64,000 nucleotides of DNA, taken from positions 14,196,009-14,260,008 of the forward strand of contig NC_063442.1 in the NCBI RefSeq assembly GCF_020379485.1, read 5' to 3'. How positions within the stretch are numbered: position 1 is the first letter of the stretch; each line of letters opens with the position of its first letter. Source of the DNA: Brassica napus. Taxonomy: Eukaryota; Streptophyta; Magnoliopsida; Brassicales; Brassicaceae. The notes below the pieces were generated by a model. The model saw only the letters and a program-made list of their open reading frames with translations, was not told where the DNA came from and did no database searches. Of this stretch, positions 23,640 through 36,139 are shown piece after piece. The position numbers and the translations under genes were made by a program.

Positions 23640-24941
23640 TTACAGACTCATGTTGACTATGTAAACTTAGGTGGCAACTCTGCATCCATATGTACGACGA
23701 AAGACGGTTGTGTCCGAGCACTGCGTGCCAAGCGATCCGCCTTTATGTTTTTCGTCCTGGGAACATGAACGATATCTGAGTTGATGAAGCTTCTTCTCAA
23801 GAGCTTAATATCTAATATCTTCCAGGTAACTTTTAAATGCGGGCCATTCTTCTGGTTTCGAAACCATCTTCACCAATTGAGAACAATCCGTAGCAAATGT
23901 AACCCTAAACTGTCTTAGATTTCTCATGCTTTCCATGGCCCAAATGAGTGCCTCCATCTCCGCATGAAGAGGTGAGAGACATTCCCTTACATTCCTAGTC
24001 CCTAATAAACCCTCAAACCCCGATAGCATGCTGAACCAGCCTTGTCCTGTAAATAAATCTTTATCCTTCCAAGAACCGTCTGTGTAACACCATCTTCCTG
24101 TAGTCCTTTAATTCGGTATGTTCTGTGCCTCATGTACCAACCTGAGAGTATTTATTACTTGTGCCTCAGTCCAAAGTGTTGATTCCAATTCTGCTAAGTT
24201 AAGCATTTCTCTCGGATCAATATCAAGATTATTGAAATCTTTATTATTTCGGGCCTTCCAAATGTACCATAATATCCATGCAAACTGATGATCATCCATT
24301 TTTGGGGTAACTCTCCAAAACAAATGGTCCATATTAGCAAAAAGCGAGCTAATAGGAAAAAAAGTTTGGGTTCGATGGGATCTTAGATAGTGCTCAAACT
24401 TGCCATGCCGGGAGACACTCAAAGAACACATGATTTATTGATTCCTCCGGATCTCCACATCTTGCACAACATGTATCTCCTTGTATGCCTCTCGCTCTTA
24501 GATTTTTTGTAACCGCTATACAACCTGTCAGCAGCTGCCATAAAAAATGTTTTAACTTCGGAGGACACTTCACTTTCCAGCAGAATGCCTTAAGAATATC
24601 CACATTGGGTCCATAAAATTCTGGTGGTTTTTTTTTGTCAGTATATATCCTTTCTATTTGATACCCTGATTGAACCGTGTATTTTCCATTATTAGTGAAA
24701 TGCCATCCATTCCTATCTTCCATCTAATTCCTACTCAAATGAATACTTTCAATCATTTTTGCATCATGTGGTTCCACCAAAATCCTAATTGCCTGTAAAT
24801 TCCATGTTCAGGATTCCTGATTAATAAGAGAATCCATTGTGAGGTCCGGGTAACTGTTATGAAGGTTTTTGTTAGCTGGTCTCGGGCGAGTGGATGGGAT
24901 CCATGGGTCATTCCAAACTGAAATAGATGACCCTGTTCCAA
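23640..24941 (-). pseudogene. LINE ORF2 C-terminus: zf-RVT and RNase H
   Basis: Frame 24723-24394 carries NGWHFTNNGKYTVQSGYQ, then PKLKHFLWQLLTGCIAVTKN and the zinc cluster CARCGDPEESINHVFFEC. Frame 24431-24108 carries WILWYIWKARNNKDFNN. Frame 24029-23805 starts the RNase H-like domain (LHAEMEALIWAMESMRN; FATDCSQLVKMV). After a frame change it ends with IVHVPRTKNIKADRLARSA near 23700. The 3' end is followed by the poly(A) at 23627-23619. Confidence 0.85.
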
Positions 24942-24973
24942 CCCTTTTAATTAGTCCTTTACAAACCAGAGAT

Positions 24974-27021
24974 CTAACAGAAATAATACTCCTCCAGCCA
25001 TAAGACGGAGAATATGAACGGATCGGTTCCAGGGGAAGCATTCATGTAGTACCGTCCTTTGAAAACTCGAGAGAAAAGAGCATTTGGCTTCTCTATCAGT
25101 CGCCACAATTGCTTTCCCAGCATCGTCGTATTAAAATCAGTCAAATCCTTAAAACCTAGCCCACCATTGTCCTTGGGTACACATATTTTATCCCATGATT
25201 TCCAATGCATGCCTCTTTTACTTCTTCCAGGACTCCACCAAAACTGAGCTATTGCACTCGTTAGCTTCTTTACTGTGGCTTTCGGTAACCGATACACAGA
25301 CATCACATGGTTGGGCAGTGCCATGACCACCGATTTAATAATCACTTCTTTTCCCCCCTTAGTAAAAAATCTAAAGGTCCAACCATTCACCCTACTATTC
25401 AGACGATCTTGTACAAAAACCGAACACATGAACCTTAGATCCTCCTAAATTTTATGGTAAACCTAAATAAGAACTCATTCCCCCTAGGTTCTGAATTCCC
25501 AAAATATCTCTCAACTCTTGACGGCTGGATTCATCAATCTTATGTCTAAATTAAATTGAGGATTTCTGAAAATTAATTTGTTGACCTGAGACAGCCTCAT
25601 AATCCTTTAGTATCCTGAGAATAGTTTGACACTAACAGACTATCATCTGCAAAAAGCAGATGAGAAATTGTTGGACACGCTCTGGCTACCTTTATACCAG
25701 TTAATTGTTTCACCTGTTATGCCTTTTTTATATTTGAAATTAAAGCCTCAGTACACATAATAAATAAGTAAGGAGATAAGGGATCCCCTTGACGTAATCC
25801 CCGCTGAGGGGTTATAAGACCATGTGGCTGCCCATTGAGAAGTACTCTATATTGAACTGAAGATATACACCCTCACATTAATTTGATCCAATGAGGATAA
25901 AAACCCATTTTGTGAAGGAGAGCCTCAATAAAATTCTACTCTTTCCGATCATATGCCTTACTCATATCCGTTTTAATTGCCATAAACTTATTTTGACAGG
26001 ACTTATTAGTACACAAACCATGAAACATTTCATGTGCAATAAGAATATTATCTGATATTAACCTTCCTGCCACAAAAGCAGATTGTGTTTCCGAGATTAG
26101 CCGGGGGAGGCAAATTTTCAATCTTTGACACAACACCTTTGAAATAATCTTATAACCAACGTTACATAGACTTATCGGTCTGAGTTCTGTCATCCTTGTA
26201 GGTCTCTCCACTTTTGGGATCATACAAATATTAGTTATGTTTAACCGGGAGTCCATATCTCCTGTAACCAAGAAATTATTCACCAACTCAACCACATCCT
26301 TTTTAATAATGTTCCAGAAATGCTGATAGAAGAGAGCTGTCATTCCATCCGGCCCTGGCGCTTTCTCTGGATGCATCATGAATAAAGCTTGTCGAACCTC
26401 TTCCTCCGTTGCTAATCGCAGTAACATCTCGTTCATCTGAGGCGAGATTGATGTCCCTATCTCTTCCAAAAACCTATCAAACTCTGTTGGATTAGTCTAA
26501 CTAAACAAACCATCAAAATAATCTACTGTCACCTTCTCAACTCCGTTCTCATCTGTGATCCAATTACCTACTTCATCATGGAGGCCTGCTATTTTATTTC
26601 GGATCCGACGTTGCTTTGTCAAAGCATGATAAAACTTAGTGTTGAGGTCCCCAGATGAATACCACATATTTCGACTCTTATGATGCCAATATTCCTCTTC
26701 ATCATTATTTGCCTCCTGTAATTTTCTGGAAATCTCAATAATATCATCTTGTGATCTATTGTTCTCTGTTTGTACTTCTTCCAACTCTTGTTGGAGATTC
26801 TGAATTTTATCCTTCCCATAAGGTTGATTATCTTTCCGCCATGAAGATATTTCATGACGATAATTATTTATTTTTGTAATAAAATCTCCCGATTGGCCTT
26901 CCTGATTTTCCGTCCAACCTAATACAATTGATTCCATGAGTCCCTCTTGACCTATCCATCGCTTATCAAACCTGAAATGTCCCCTTTTTCTCCTTAATAA
27001 TTTATCTTCCAAAAAAAGCAA
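24974..27021 (-). pseudogene. LINE ORF2 reverse transcriptase, stops and frameshifts
   Basis: Linker and RT motifs are spread over several frames. They include KFYHALTKQRRIRNKIAGLH, a stop at 26497-26499, then EKAPGPDGMTALFYQHFW, MIPKVERPTRMTELRPISLC, NVGYKIISKVLCQRLK, SAFVAGRLISDN and TDMSKAYDR. Past another stop near 25936 come [13 protein letters not shown] and LLFADDSLLV (about 25650-25675), with the catalytic FADD intact. The thumb is at 25429-24974 (FTKGGKEVIIKSVVMALPNH, AQFWWSPG). Confidence 0.88.
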
Positions 27022-27675
27022 TCACAGGGCGATGGTCCGATCCCACCAGTCTCAAGTATTCCGTATAAGAGCATGGGAAGAGTGTATGCCATTCCTCATT
27101 AGCCAAAGCTCTATCCAATCGACATATGACCATTACTGCTCCTTTCCCTTTACCCCTTCGTCCTTTCCATGACATTTTATTACCATAAGCCGGAAATTCT
27201 AATAAACCAGTGTTCCTTATCATATTGTTGAAATGAATAAAGGAAGCCGCACTTCTCAGAGCATCTCCATCCTTTTCATGGTTCCCAATAATCTCATTTA
27301 AATCTCCTATAATAAACCATGGCTCCGAGCGCGATAATCCATACCGAGTTAATCTCTCCCAAACATGTTCTCTTAATTTTTGATCCGGCTCTCCATAGAC
27401 AAAAGTAAGAAAGACTTGCTTCCCTTTCGCCACCGCCTCGACGTCTATCATTCTATTGCTAGAATATAGTATCTTGATTTGGTACTCATTATTGTAGAAG
27501 AGAGCTAGGCCGCCACTTCTTCCATTTGGATCCACCGTAACCAGACTATCGTAACCAAAGTATGATTGGAACCTTTGGACAAATCCAAAATCCTGTTTCG
27601 TTTCAGATAAAAACAAAAAGTCTGGCTTATGTTGATGCCATATCTCCCGAAGATAACTTATGGTCCAATGACTTC

Positions 27676-29558
27676 TGTGGGAACCGAAATTCGCACTGTC
27701 GATTTCCGTTTAAATAAGGAAACTAGGAAAACCCTAATTTCCCAGAGGTCCCGGATCTCTGCGAGAGCCAACGACAAGTGATCGAATATATGCGGAAATC
27801 ATGAAAAGATAACAAACGAGTTTAGAGAAAACAGTAGATCTTATTTCGAGTCCGCGTAAGAGCGTTGCGATCATTACAAGAGAATACAAAGGCTTTGGCC
27901 GCAGGGGCCGTCAGCGAGTTACCTAGTTCTAGCAACATAAAACCCTAATCCTAGTTGAGTCGCAGCTCGATAACAAAGGACGAAAAAGATATCTAAAAGG
28001 CTTAGATTGATTTCGGACTGAACCTTGTTAAAGGCTGCCTACGTACCCCTTTCGAGGATCAAGCCGAACGTAGTTCAATTGATAGAGCTGGACAAGAGAT
28101 CGAACTGCCTGGGCGAGTTCGTCTAGTAATTGAGTGCCAGTCATAGAAACCGAACTTGTCGAGAATAAGCCTAAAGTTTCTAAGTGCAGAGAATTCCGAA
28201 TCTAAAAAGTTCTCTCTCTTGCTCCTCGCCTAGGACTCCTTATATACTAGCTCCAAGGTCGGTTTACGCTTTTACTCTTCTGCCCTTAAGCCGTCATAGC
28301 ATAAAAATGGAGATATTCCATTTTTCCCGATCTTCACAATTATCTTCAAAACTTCCGTATTTATCCGCGGAAACTTGACATTTATCCTTCCTTGTAGACC
28401 AAGCGTAAACCAGGCTGTGGTTTACGGGCTTTTGATTAGGAAAATCGTAGGATGGGCCTCGAGTCGTGTTTTAGGTCCCTTTGGGCCGTCTTCCGACTCG
28501 ACACGTTTACTACGAGTTTTCCGCGGTTTCTAATCCGCGAAGTTTGATCGATGAATTAGAATGGCGGGAAACATGGACTGAGCTTGCTACGGTCTTCGGG
28601 AGATAGCATTCGAAGGTTTTGACGAGAATGCAAGAACTGGTGTCGTATTGACGTTCGGAAAGGTTCAATCGCTACACAGCGACCGAACTTTGGCTCGAGC
28701 CCGGTCGCTTCGTAGCGACCGAGCGGGACGAGCGCTCGGTCGCTACGTAGCGACCGAGCTTGGCTGAGCTCGGTCGCTACGTAGCGACCGAGCGGGATGA
28801 TCGCTCGGTCGCTACGTAGCGACCGAGCTTTGACTCGAGCTCGGTCGCTACGTAGCGACCGAGCTTTGGCTCGAGCTCGGTCGCTACGTAGCGACCGAGC
28901 GGGATGATCGCTCGGTCGCTATGTAGCGACCGAGCGGGACGATCGCTCGGTCGCTACGTAGCGACCGAGCTTTGGCTCGAGCTCGGTCGCTACGTAGCGA
29001 CCGAGCGGGACGATCGCTCGGTCGCTACGTAGCGACCGAGCTTTGGCTCGAGCTCGGTCGCTACGTAGCGACCGAGCGGGACGATCGCTCGGTCGCTACG
29101 TAGCGACCGAGCTTTGGCTCGAGCTCGGTCGCTACGTAGCGACCGAGCGGGACGATCGCTCGGTCGCTACGTAGCGACCGAGCTTGGCTCGGGCTCGGTC
29201 GCTACGTAGCGACCGAGCGAGACGGATGCTCGGTCGCTACGTAGCGACCGAGCTTGGCTCGAGCTCGGTCGCTACGTAGCGACCGAGCTGTGTGCATGCT
29301 TGGTTGCCGCGTATCGATCGAGCTTGGCTTGTCCGCGGTCTGATTTCCATACTCGAGCTTGTCCGCGGCCGATTTGGATACATGTCCGTTGCCTTCGGAC
29401 AATCGGTATTTAGTGGTTCGATTGAGATTTGGACGATATTTTACTGCAAGGCTCTTCGTAAAGATTCTTTACGAAGATTACTTTTCGTAAAAACGGTTAT
29501 GCTGATTTTTACGGACTTTCAGACATTGATTCCGTCGTGACCGATTTTGACCCCAACA
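27676..29558 (-). repeat. LARD 3' LTR
   Basis: Begins TGTGGGAACCGAAATTCGC and ends TTTTGACCCCAACA. It contains about 15 perfect copies of the palindrome (28669-29288). Confidence 0.9.
28669..29288. repeat. Palindrome array in the left LTR
   Basis: About 15 perfect and 3 imperfect copies of CGGTCGCTACGTAGCGACCG, each extended by matching GCT/AGC arms to a 26-base perfect palindrome. Spacers alternate between a TTTGGCTCGA type and a GGGACGAT type, making a two-palindrome repeat of about 70 bases. Confidence 0.95.
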
Positions 29559-32514
29559 GTTAGCCCCCCAGCTCGTTAGAATCATGAGCTTCTAGCGTGA
29601 GGTTCTAGCGAGTGGCTTGGCAAGTTAGGCAAGGTAGGTGAGTTAGGCGGAATTAATGGTTGAAAAGGTCTGTGGTAAGTGATCTTCTCGCTCTCCTAAA
29701 AGTAGAAAACGCGATAAGATTGGGGCTGCGCCTTATGACGGCTGCCTACGTACCCTTGTTGAAGGGATCAAGCCTTTCGTAGTTCATCTTGGAGTTAAGG
29801 TTCTTATGACTAGTTTTCCAGTAGGACCTTTATGGTCTAGTTTTTATGTAGCGGTTATAAGGCGTGTTGCTGCCGATGGCATTTTGTATGGGTGTAGAGG
29901 GAAGACTACGAGTTGTCGTCTCGTAATCTAACTCTGTGTGAATTGCCATATCCATAATCTGTTTCGAGAGTTTTCCGCAGTGTGTAAACTTGCGGGATTT
30001 TCTGAAGACGTTCGAATATTGGCAAAGAGACAAATTTTGGGATCTCGTATCAGGGTGTTTGATACTATGCCTAGAGATGTTAGAGACCAGTGCGCTGGGT
30101 TTAGGGCAAGACCTAGGTTTACTCCTGGTTTTAGAGGGTGCGATGACTAATTCGACTTACGTATCCCGTTTCAGTTTCATCCTGATTCCATACCGATTTA
30201 AAGTCCGCGATAGGTTCTCGGCTTATACGACTTGTATGGTTGGAATCGAGCATCTCTCCGGAGACCGGAAGTGCTGGACCAAAATTTCGGATTTCTTTTA
30301 TAGCGCTATTATCCTTGTGTCGGATGTAAGAGAGTCATCTTCTACGAGATGGCTAAGTCTGTTTAGGACGTTAAGAGTTTGTTGTGATCAGCAACAAACT
30401 TAATGGTAAAAATTACTATTTTGAGTCTTCGCGAAGAATATGTTTTGAGAAGATGTTAGTGCGTATGACTGTCTGGTCTTCCATGAAGGTGTTTTTATCG
30501 AGGAAGGAAATTTCGTCGAAGAACTAATCTTCAGGCGTCCGCGACGTCTCGCGATGCTGAAGATTTGTTATTCTTTCGTATGCCACGTTTCGTGCTTGAA
30601 ATGTTCGCGGGCTTTGAAGATATTTCGCGATGTTGCGAGGGTTTAGTATTAGCCCTGTGTTTGAGAAACATTCTGGTTTGACTAAGAATGTTCGCAGCCA
30701 AAAATTGTTGTTCCTGTTCGGATGCTAATAGTTTTGTTTGCGATCGAGGAATTATGACTGAGGTGTCGTGTAAATTTGTCCATGGGAACAAGTGTTTTCC
30801 TTCATGGTGCTTTGTGAAGAGTTGGCCTTCCGAGATGTATTTCGTGCATTTTTTAGGATGTTTCGTATAGCTCTAGAAGCTTTGTTACGAATTTTTCCTT
30901 ACATGCCGCGTATTGTGGTTAAAACGTTGCGGGCTTAAAGTGAATTGTGGAGCGTATTGAACTTGGTCAATTTTCGAAAAGTTTAGATTTTCCGTTAACC
31001 GTTTGGTTGTTAGGACTTAGTTTCGTTATGAAGAATTTATCATATGATTTCCGATTGTGGGCTATACGATAATTTATCATATCATATAACCGATTTTACG
31101 AAGGTCGTAAATCAGTGATATGTATACATATGTCAAAGTAGCATTGTTTCTGCGGGTTCTACGAGAAACGTTCCCGCTGTGATTTTGATCTTAGGTGAAG
31201 GTTGCTTGGCGTTACCCATGGAGTATTACCGAAGTTTATTTCAATACGATCTAGTCGCGGAACGTTTTTCATAGGTTTTTCGAGAGGATTCTCATGACAC
31301 ATTTGTTTCTTGAAAGAATTGGTCAACCAGAAGTGGATCTAGCTAACCATCGGGAGGAAAGTGCTTCTTTTAATGTGCACGATGCTACATATATTCTCGA
31401 GTTTTCTTCGTCGCAAATGTTTTCGATACTTTTCCGTGACTTACTTGGTACAACGGAAACTGAAAGAAATGCTTTGGTGATTGAAGATTTCTCGCCGCTA
31501 AGTTTAAAACGAAACTGGCTTTCTGAAGCCGGAAAAGGCTTCAATACTTTGGCTAATCGTCGAGTTTCAGTTTGATATTGGTACAAGTTTTCTGTACGCA
31601 TGATTGCGACAAGAAATGATGTATAGTTTTTGAGATTATGTTCATGATCGTCTGGATATGTTGCTAGCGTTTAGACGAATATTAAGATTGTCGTTTGCCT
31701 ATTCTTGACGATTTGCAGAAGTTTTTTGAAGTTTGGGAGTATACGAGTATAGTATACGTACCTACTCCCCCTTTTTTTTTTACGAAAGAAAAACGGTTGA
31801 ACCGATACTTTGAAGGGTTGTGTACGTTTCCTCTCCTGATGTTTGGAATGATCGATAATTCGGGACGATTTATAGACGACGCTTGGACTGTGATTTGGTT
31901 GTTTCCACGTTGACGACTTGGGATATGTCGGTTCCGAGAAAATTGCCAGAAACGAATCGGTTTTAAGACGACGTTCATGTCTCTAACTTTTTCTCTCTTT
32001 AGGAAGCGAGCTTGATATGCGTGGCGATCATTTCTCGACTTTCGGAGAGTTTAGATCGGTTTGCAAGATTTGGATGAACAATTATGGGACAATATATCGA
32101 GACAGGAAAAATCGCTTAAAACTTAGTTCGCTAGACTATCCGCCTAGGTTTTACGTTCCCTAAAGTTCTATGGCAGCCTCAAAGTAATTTCCTACGAAAA
32201 TTCCAAGTCTGATTTCAAAAATTTCAAGTCGGAAATACCTTAGTTCTCTCGAAGATGCAGTTTTGTCCCTTCTCAGTTTTGCGTGCTCATTTCCGTTTCC
32301 TATTCTCGTGTATGTTCGCCATTTCCGATATTGGTGTTTACCCTTTGAAACTTGACATTTATCTTCCGAACTTGACTGTTATCTTCTCCTTAGATAAGAC
32401 GTCGATTTTTGTAAAAAGGTCCAACGTAATCGTATAGTTAAGGCGGCTAAGGTGTTAAGTTAACCATTGCCGTTTTATACGATTAATCTGAATCCATGCG
32501 AGAAAATAGGTCTT
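29559..32514. other. LARD interior without coding capacity
   Basis: No gag, protease, integrase or RT motif is readable on either strand. Short frames have no common frame and no domain. This is spacer DNA of the LARD. Confidence 0.75.
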
Positions 32515-33865
32515 TGCGGTTTTTTTTTTTATATCGTAAAGTCTCAATGGTAACTTCAATCGAGGCGAAACAAGAGACGTTTCGATCGAGATTCGAAAGT
32601 GAACGCAAAGATGGAGGTAGGGTGAGCAGAAACAAGCCAAGGAGTTTAGGATGAGGTTTACTTGTTTTTGTCGTAAAATCTCAACGGAAACTCCGATTGA
32701 GACGAAACCAAAAGCGTTTCGATGAGAATTCAAAGGAGAACGCAAAGGAGGACCCCTTTGAGGCCTGACAGGTTGCTATAGCGAGTGAGGATGTCATCTC
32801 GGTCGCTATAGCGAGTGGAAGGGAGCCGAGACGAGTCCCACTTGTTTTCGTCGTAAAATCTCAACGGAAACTCCGATTGAAACGAAACGAAAAGCATTTT
32901 GAAGAGGATTCAAAGGAGAACGCAAAGGAAGAACCCTTTGAGGACTTACAGGTCGCTACGTAGCGACTGACAGTCTGACAGGTCGCTACGTAGCGAATGG
33001 AAGCAAGCCAAGAAGCGTCCTACTTGTTTTCGTCGTAAAATCTCAACGGAAACTCCGATTGAGACGAAACAAAAAGCATTTCGAAGAGGATTCAAAGGAG
33101 AACGCAAAGGAAGAACCCTTTGAGGACTTACAGGTCGCTACGTAGCGACTGACAGTCTGACAGGTCGCTAAGTAGCGAATGGAAGCAAGCCGAGAAGCGT
33201 CCTACTTGTTTTCGTCGTAAAATCTCAACGGAAACTCCGATTGAGACGAAACGAAAAGCGTTTCGACGAGGATTCAAAAGACAACCCAAAGGAGGACCTT
33301 TCTGAGGCCTTACAGGTCGCTACGTAGCGACTGACAGTCTGACAGGTCGCTACGTAGCGAGTGGAAGCAAGCCGAGACGAGTCCCACTTGTTTTCGTCGT
33401 AAAATCTCAACGGAAACTCCGATTGAGACGAAACGAAAAGCGTTTCGACGAGGATTCAAAAGAGAACCCAAAGGAGGACCTTTCTGAGGCCTTACAGGTC
33501 GCTACGTAGCGACTGACAGTCTGACAGGTCGCTACGTAGCGAGTGGAAGCAAGCCGAGAAGAATCCCACTTGTGTTCGTCGTAAAATCTCAACGAAACTC
33601 CGATTGAGACGAAACGAAAAGCGTTTCGACGAGGATTCAAAAGAGAACCCAAAGAAGGACCTTTCTGAGGCCTTACAGGTCGCTACGTAGCGACTGACAG
33701 TCTGACAGGTCGCTACGTAGCGAGTGGAAGCAAGCCGAGAAGATTCCCACTTGTGTTCGTCGTAAAATCTCAACGGAAACTCCGATTGAGACGAAACGAA
33801 AAGCGTTTCGACGAGGATTCAAAAGAGAACCCAAAGGAGGACCTTTCTGAGGCCTTACAGGTCGC
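32515..33865. repeat. 182-bp tandem repeat in the LARD interior
   Basis: A unit marked by CTTGTTTTCGTCGTAAAATC starts at about 32661, 32841, 33023, 33205, 33387, 33569 and 33750. The spacing is 180-182 bases, and a more decayed copy lies near 32515. Each unit ends with one or two GGTCGCTA...TAGCGA palindromes. The unit at about 32770-32815 has the shorter form GGTCGCTATAGCGA, and later units have GGTCGCTACGTAGCGA. Confidence 0.93.
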
Positions 33866-33892
33866 TATGTAGCGAGTGGAGAGTTGGCTTGA

Positions 33893-34168
33893 GCTCGGTC
33901 ACTACGTAGCGACCGAGCAGTGTGTGTGCTCGGTCGCTACGTAGCGACCGAGCAGCGTGTGCGTGCTCGGTCGCTACGTAGCGACCGAGCAGTGTGCGTG
34001 CTCGGTCGCTACGTAGCGACCGAGCAGCGTATGTGCTTGGTCGATACGTAGCGACCGAGCAGCGTGTGTGCTTGGTCGCTACGTAGCGACCGAGCAGCGT
34101 GTTCGTGCTCGGTCGCTACGTAGCGACCGAGCAGTGTGCGTGCTCGGTCGCTACGTAGCGACCGAGCT
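33893..34168. repeat. Palindrome array in the LARD interior
   Basis: Eight copies of the same palindrome (six with an intact core) at about 35-38-base spacing. The spacers are of a different type (AGTGTGTGTG / AGCGTGTGCGTG). Same palindrome, different spacer. Confidence 0.93.
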
Positions 34169-34571
34169 GTGTAATCGTTTTGTTGTGTTTCCTTTTTCCG
34201 CGATTAACGTAGGGGTTTTTCAGCGGTTTTTTTGGGAGAACAAGTTTTATCCTTCCGAAATGTTTTCGGAAAACGTGTTTTGGTAAAACCCTTATGCATC
34301 GAGATTTGTTTACGGGGTTTTGATAAGATTTATCGTTTCCCTTCTTGTTTACAGGGAGGAATCGCGAGCTTGTTTTAGTGCTCTTCCTGTGGCGGAAGGT
34401 CGCGACTAAGTTTTCGATTTTGTTGAAAACTACGGCGTTTGCGTAAGCGTTGGCCATAGGAGCAGTCAGTGCTGCGAGTTTGTCTTTCATATATCCAAAC
34501 ATCGTTTCGATCAAGCGTTTTGTGGCCATGAGTAAGAGTAATCCGTACCCCCCCTCCTTCTAGCGCCAAAC

Positions 34572-36104
34572 TGTGGGAACCGAAATTCGCACTGTCGATT
34601 TCCGTTTAAATAAGAAAACTAGGAAAACCCTAATTTCCCAGAGGTCCCGGATCTCTGCGAGAGCCAACGACAAGTGATCGAATATATGCGGAAATCATGA
34701 AAAGATAACAAACGAGTTTAGAGAAAACAGTAGATCTTATTTCGAGTCCGCGTAAGAGCGTTGCGATCATTACAAGAGAATACAAAGGCTTTGGCCGCAG
34801 GGGCCGTCAGCGAGTTACCTAGTTCTAGCAACATAAAACCCTAATCCTAGTTGAGTCGCAGCTCGATAACAAAGGACGAAAAAGATATCTAAAAGGCTTA
34901 GATTGATTTCGGACTGAACCTTGTTAAAGGCTGCCTACGTACCCCTTTCGAGGATCAAGCCGAACGTAGTTCAATTGATAGAGCTGGACAAGAGATCGAA
35001 CTGCCTGGGCGAGTTCGTCTAGTAATTGAGTGCCAGTCATAGAAACCGAACTTTTCGAGAATAAGCCTAAAGTTTCTAAGTGCAGAGAATTCCGAATCTA
35101 AGAAGTTCTCTCTCTTGCTCCTCGCCTAAGACTCCTTATATACTAGCTCCAAGGTCGGTTTACGCTTTTACTTTTCTGCCCTTAAGCCGTCATAGCATAA
35201 AAATGGAGATATTCCATTTTTCCCGATCTTCACAATTATCTTCAAAACTTCCGTATTTATCCGCGGAAACTTGACATTTATCCTTCCTTGTAGACCAAGG
35301 GTAAACCAGGCTGTGGTTTACGGGCTTTTGATTAGGAAAATCGTAGGATGGGCCTCGAGTCGTGTTTTAGGTCCCTTTGGGCCGTCTTCCGACTCGACAC
35401 GTTTACTACGAGTTTTCCGCGGTTTCTAATCCGCGAAGTTTGATCGATGAATTAGAATGGCGGGAAACATGGACTGAGCTTGCTACGGTCTTCGGGAGAT
35501 AGCATTCGAAGGTTTTGACGAGAATGCAAGAACTGGTGTCATATTGACGTTCGGAAAGGTTCAATCGCTACACAGCGACCGAACTTTGGCTTGAGCCCGG
35601 TCGCTTCGTAGCGACCGAGCGGGACGAGCGCTCGGTCGCTACGTAGCGACCGAGCTTGGCTGAGCTCGGTCGCTACGTAGCGACCGAGCGGGACGATCGC
35701 TACGTAGCGACCGAGCGGGACGATCGCTACGTAGCGACCGAGCGGGACGATCGCTCGGTCGCTACGTAGCGACCAAGCTTTGGCTCGAGCTCGGTCGCTA
35801 TGTAGCGACCGAGCTTTGGCTCGAGCTCGGTCGCTACGTAGCGACCGAGCGGGACGATCGCTCGGTCCTACGTAGCGACCGAGCTTTGGCTCGAGCTCGG
35901 TCGCTACGTAGCGACCGAGCGGGACGATCGCTCGGTCGCTACGTAGCGACCGAGCTTTGGTCGCTATTGAGATTTGGACGATATTTTACTGCAAGGCTCT
36001 TCGTAAAGATTTCTTTACGAAGATTACTTTTCGTAAAAACGGTTATGCTGATTTTTACGGACTTTCAGACATTGATTCCGTCGTGACCGATTTTGACCCT
36101 AACA
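34572..36104 (-). repeat. LARD 5' LTR
   Basis: Same ends as the left LTR, but with a shorter and partly eroded palindrome array (35569-35958). It lacks the roughly 120 bases that follow the array in the other copy. Confidence 0.9.
35569..35958. repeat. Palindrome array in the right LTR
   Basis: About eight cores CGCTACGTAGCG with the same spacer types. Two copies have lost their left arm (CGATCGCTACGTAGCG near 35700 and 35725), and others carry point changes such as CTATGTAG and GGTCCTACG. Confidence 0.93.
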
Positions 36105-36139
36105 ACTTCCAAGACCTCTGCAATTCCAGCTTAATATTT

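Larger units (their letters stand above)
27676..36104 (-). mobile_element. Non-coding LTR retrotransposon (LARD), 8.4 kb, with palindrome arrays
   Basis: LTRs at 27676-29558 (1,883 bases) and 34572-36104 (1,533 bases) enclose 5.0 kb without gag or pol. The ACTTC target duplication is perfect (27671-27675 and 36105-36109) and lies inside endonuclease codons of a LINE. The strand is inferred from a primer-site-like GTTTGGCGCTAGAAGG just inside the right LTR and from a G-rich tract (GAGCTGGGGGGC) just outside the left LTR, both read on the minus strand. In the first kilobase the LTRs differ at about eight positions by eye, so the insertion is fairly young. Their length difference comes from the palindrome array and a deletion near 35958. 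Enzymes must come from another, probably Gypsy-type, element. Confidence 0.9.

Noticed and set aside
28184..28378. Pair of near-identical 64-codon frames (also 35080-35274)
   Set aside because: They are the same LTR segment in both LTRs, with no domain. Similarity comes from LTR duplication, not from selection for a protein.
28669..29288. CRISPR-like appearance of regular palindromic repeats and short spacers
   Set aside because: The spacers are not unique (two types alternate), the array is inside plant LTRs, and there are no cas genes. It is a transposon tandem array.
29202..29402. Open frames over the palindrome arrays (also 33225-33773, 34068-34286 and 35886-36086) that look like repeat proteins with LGRYVATE or SLRSDRA units
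   Set aside because: They arise because a palindrome without stops reads open on both strands. They have no start context, no domain and no conserved frame across the array.
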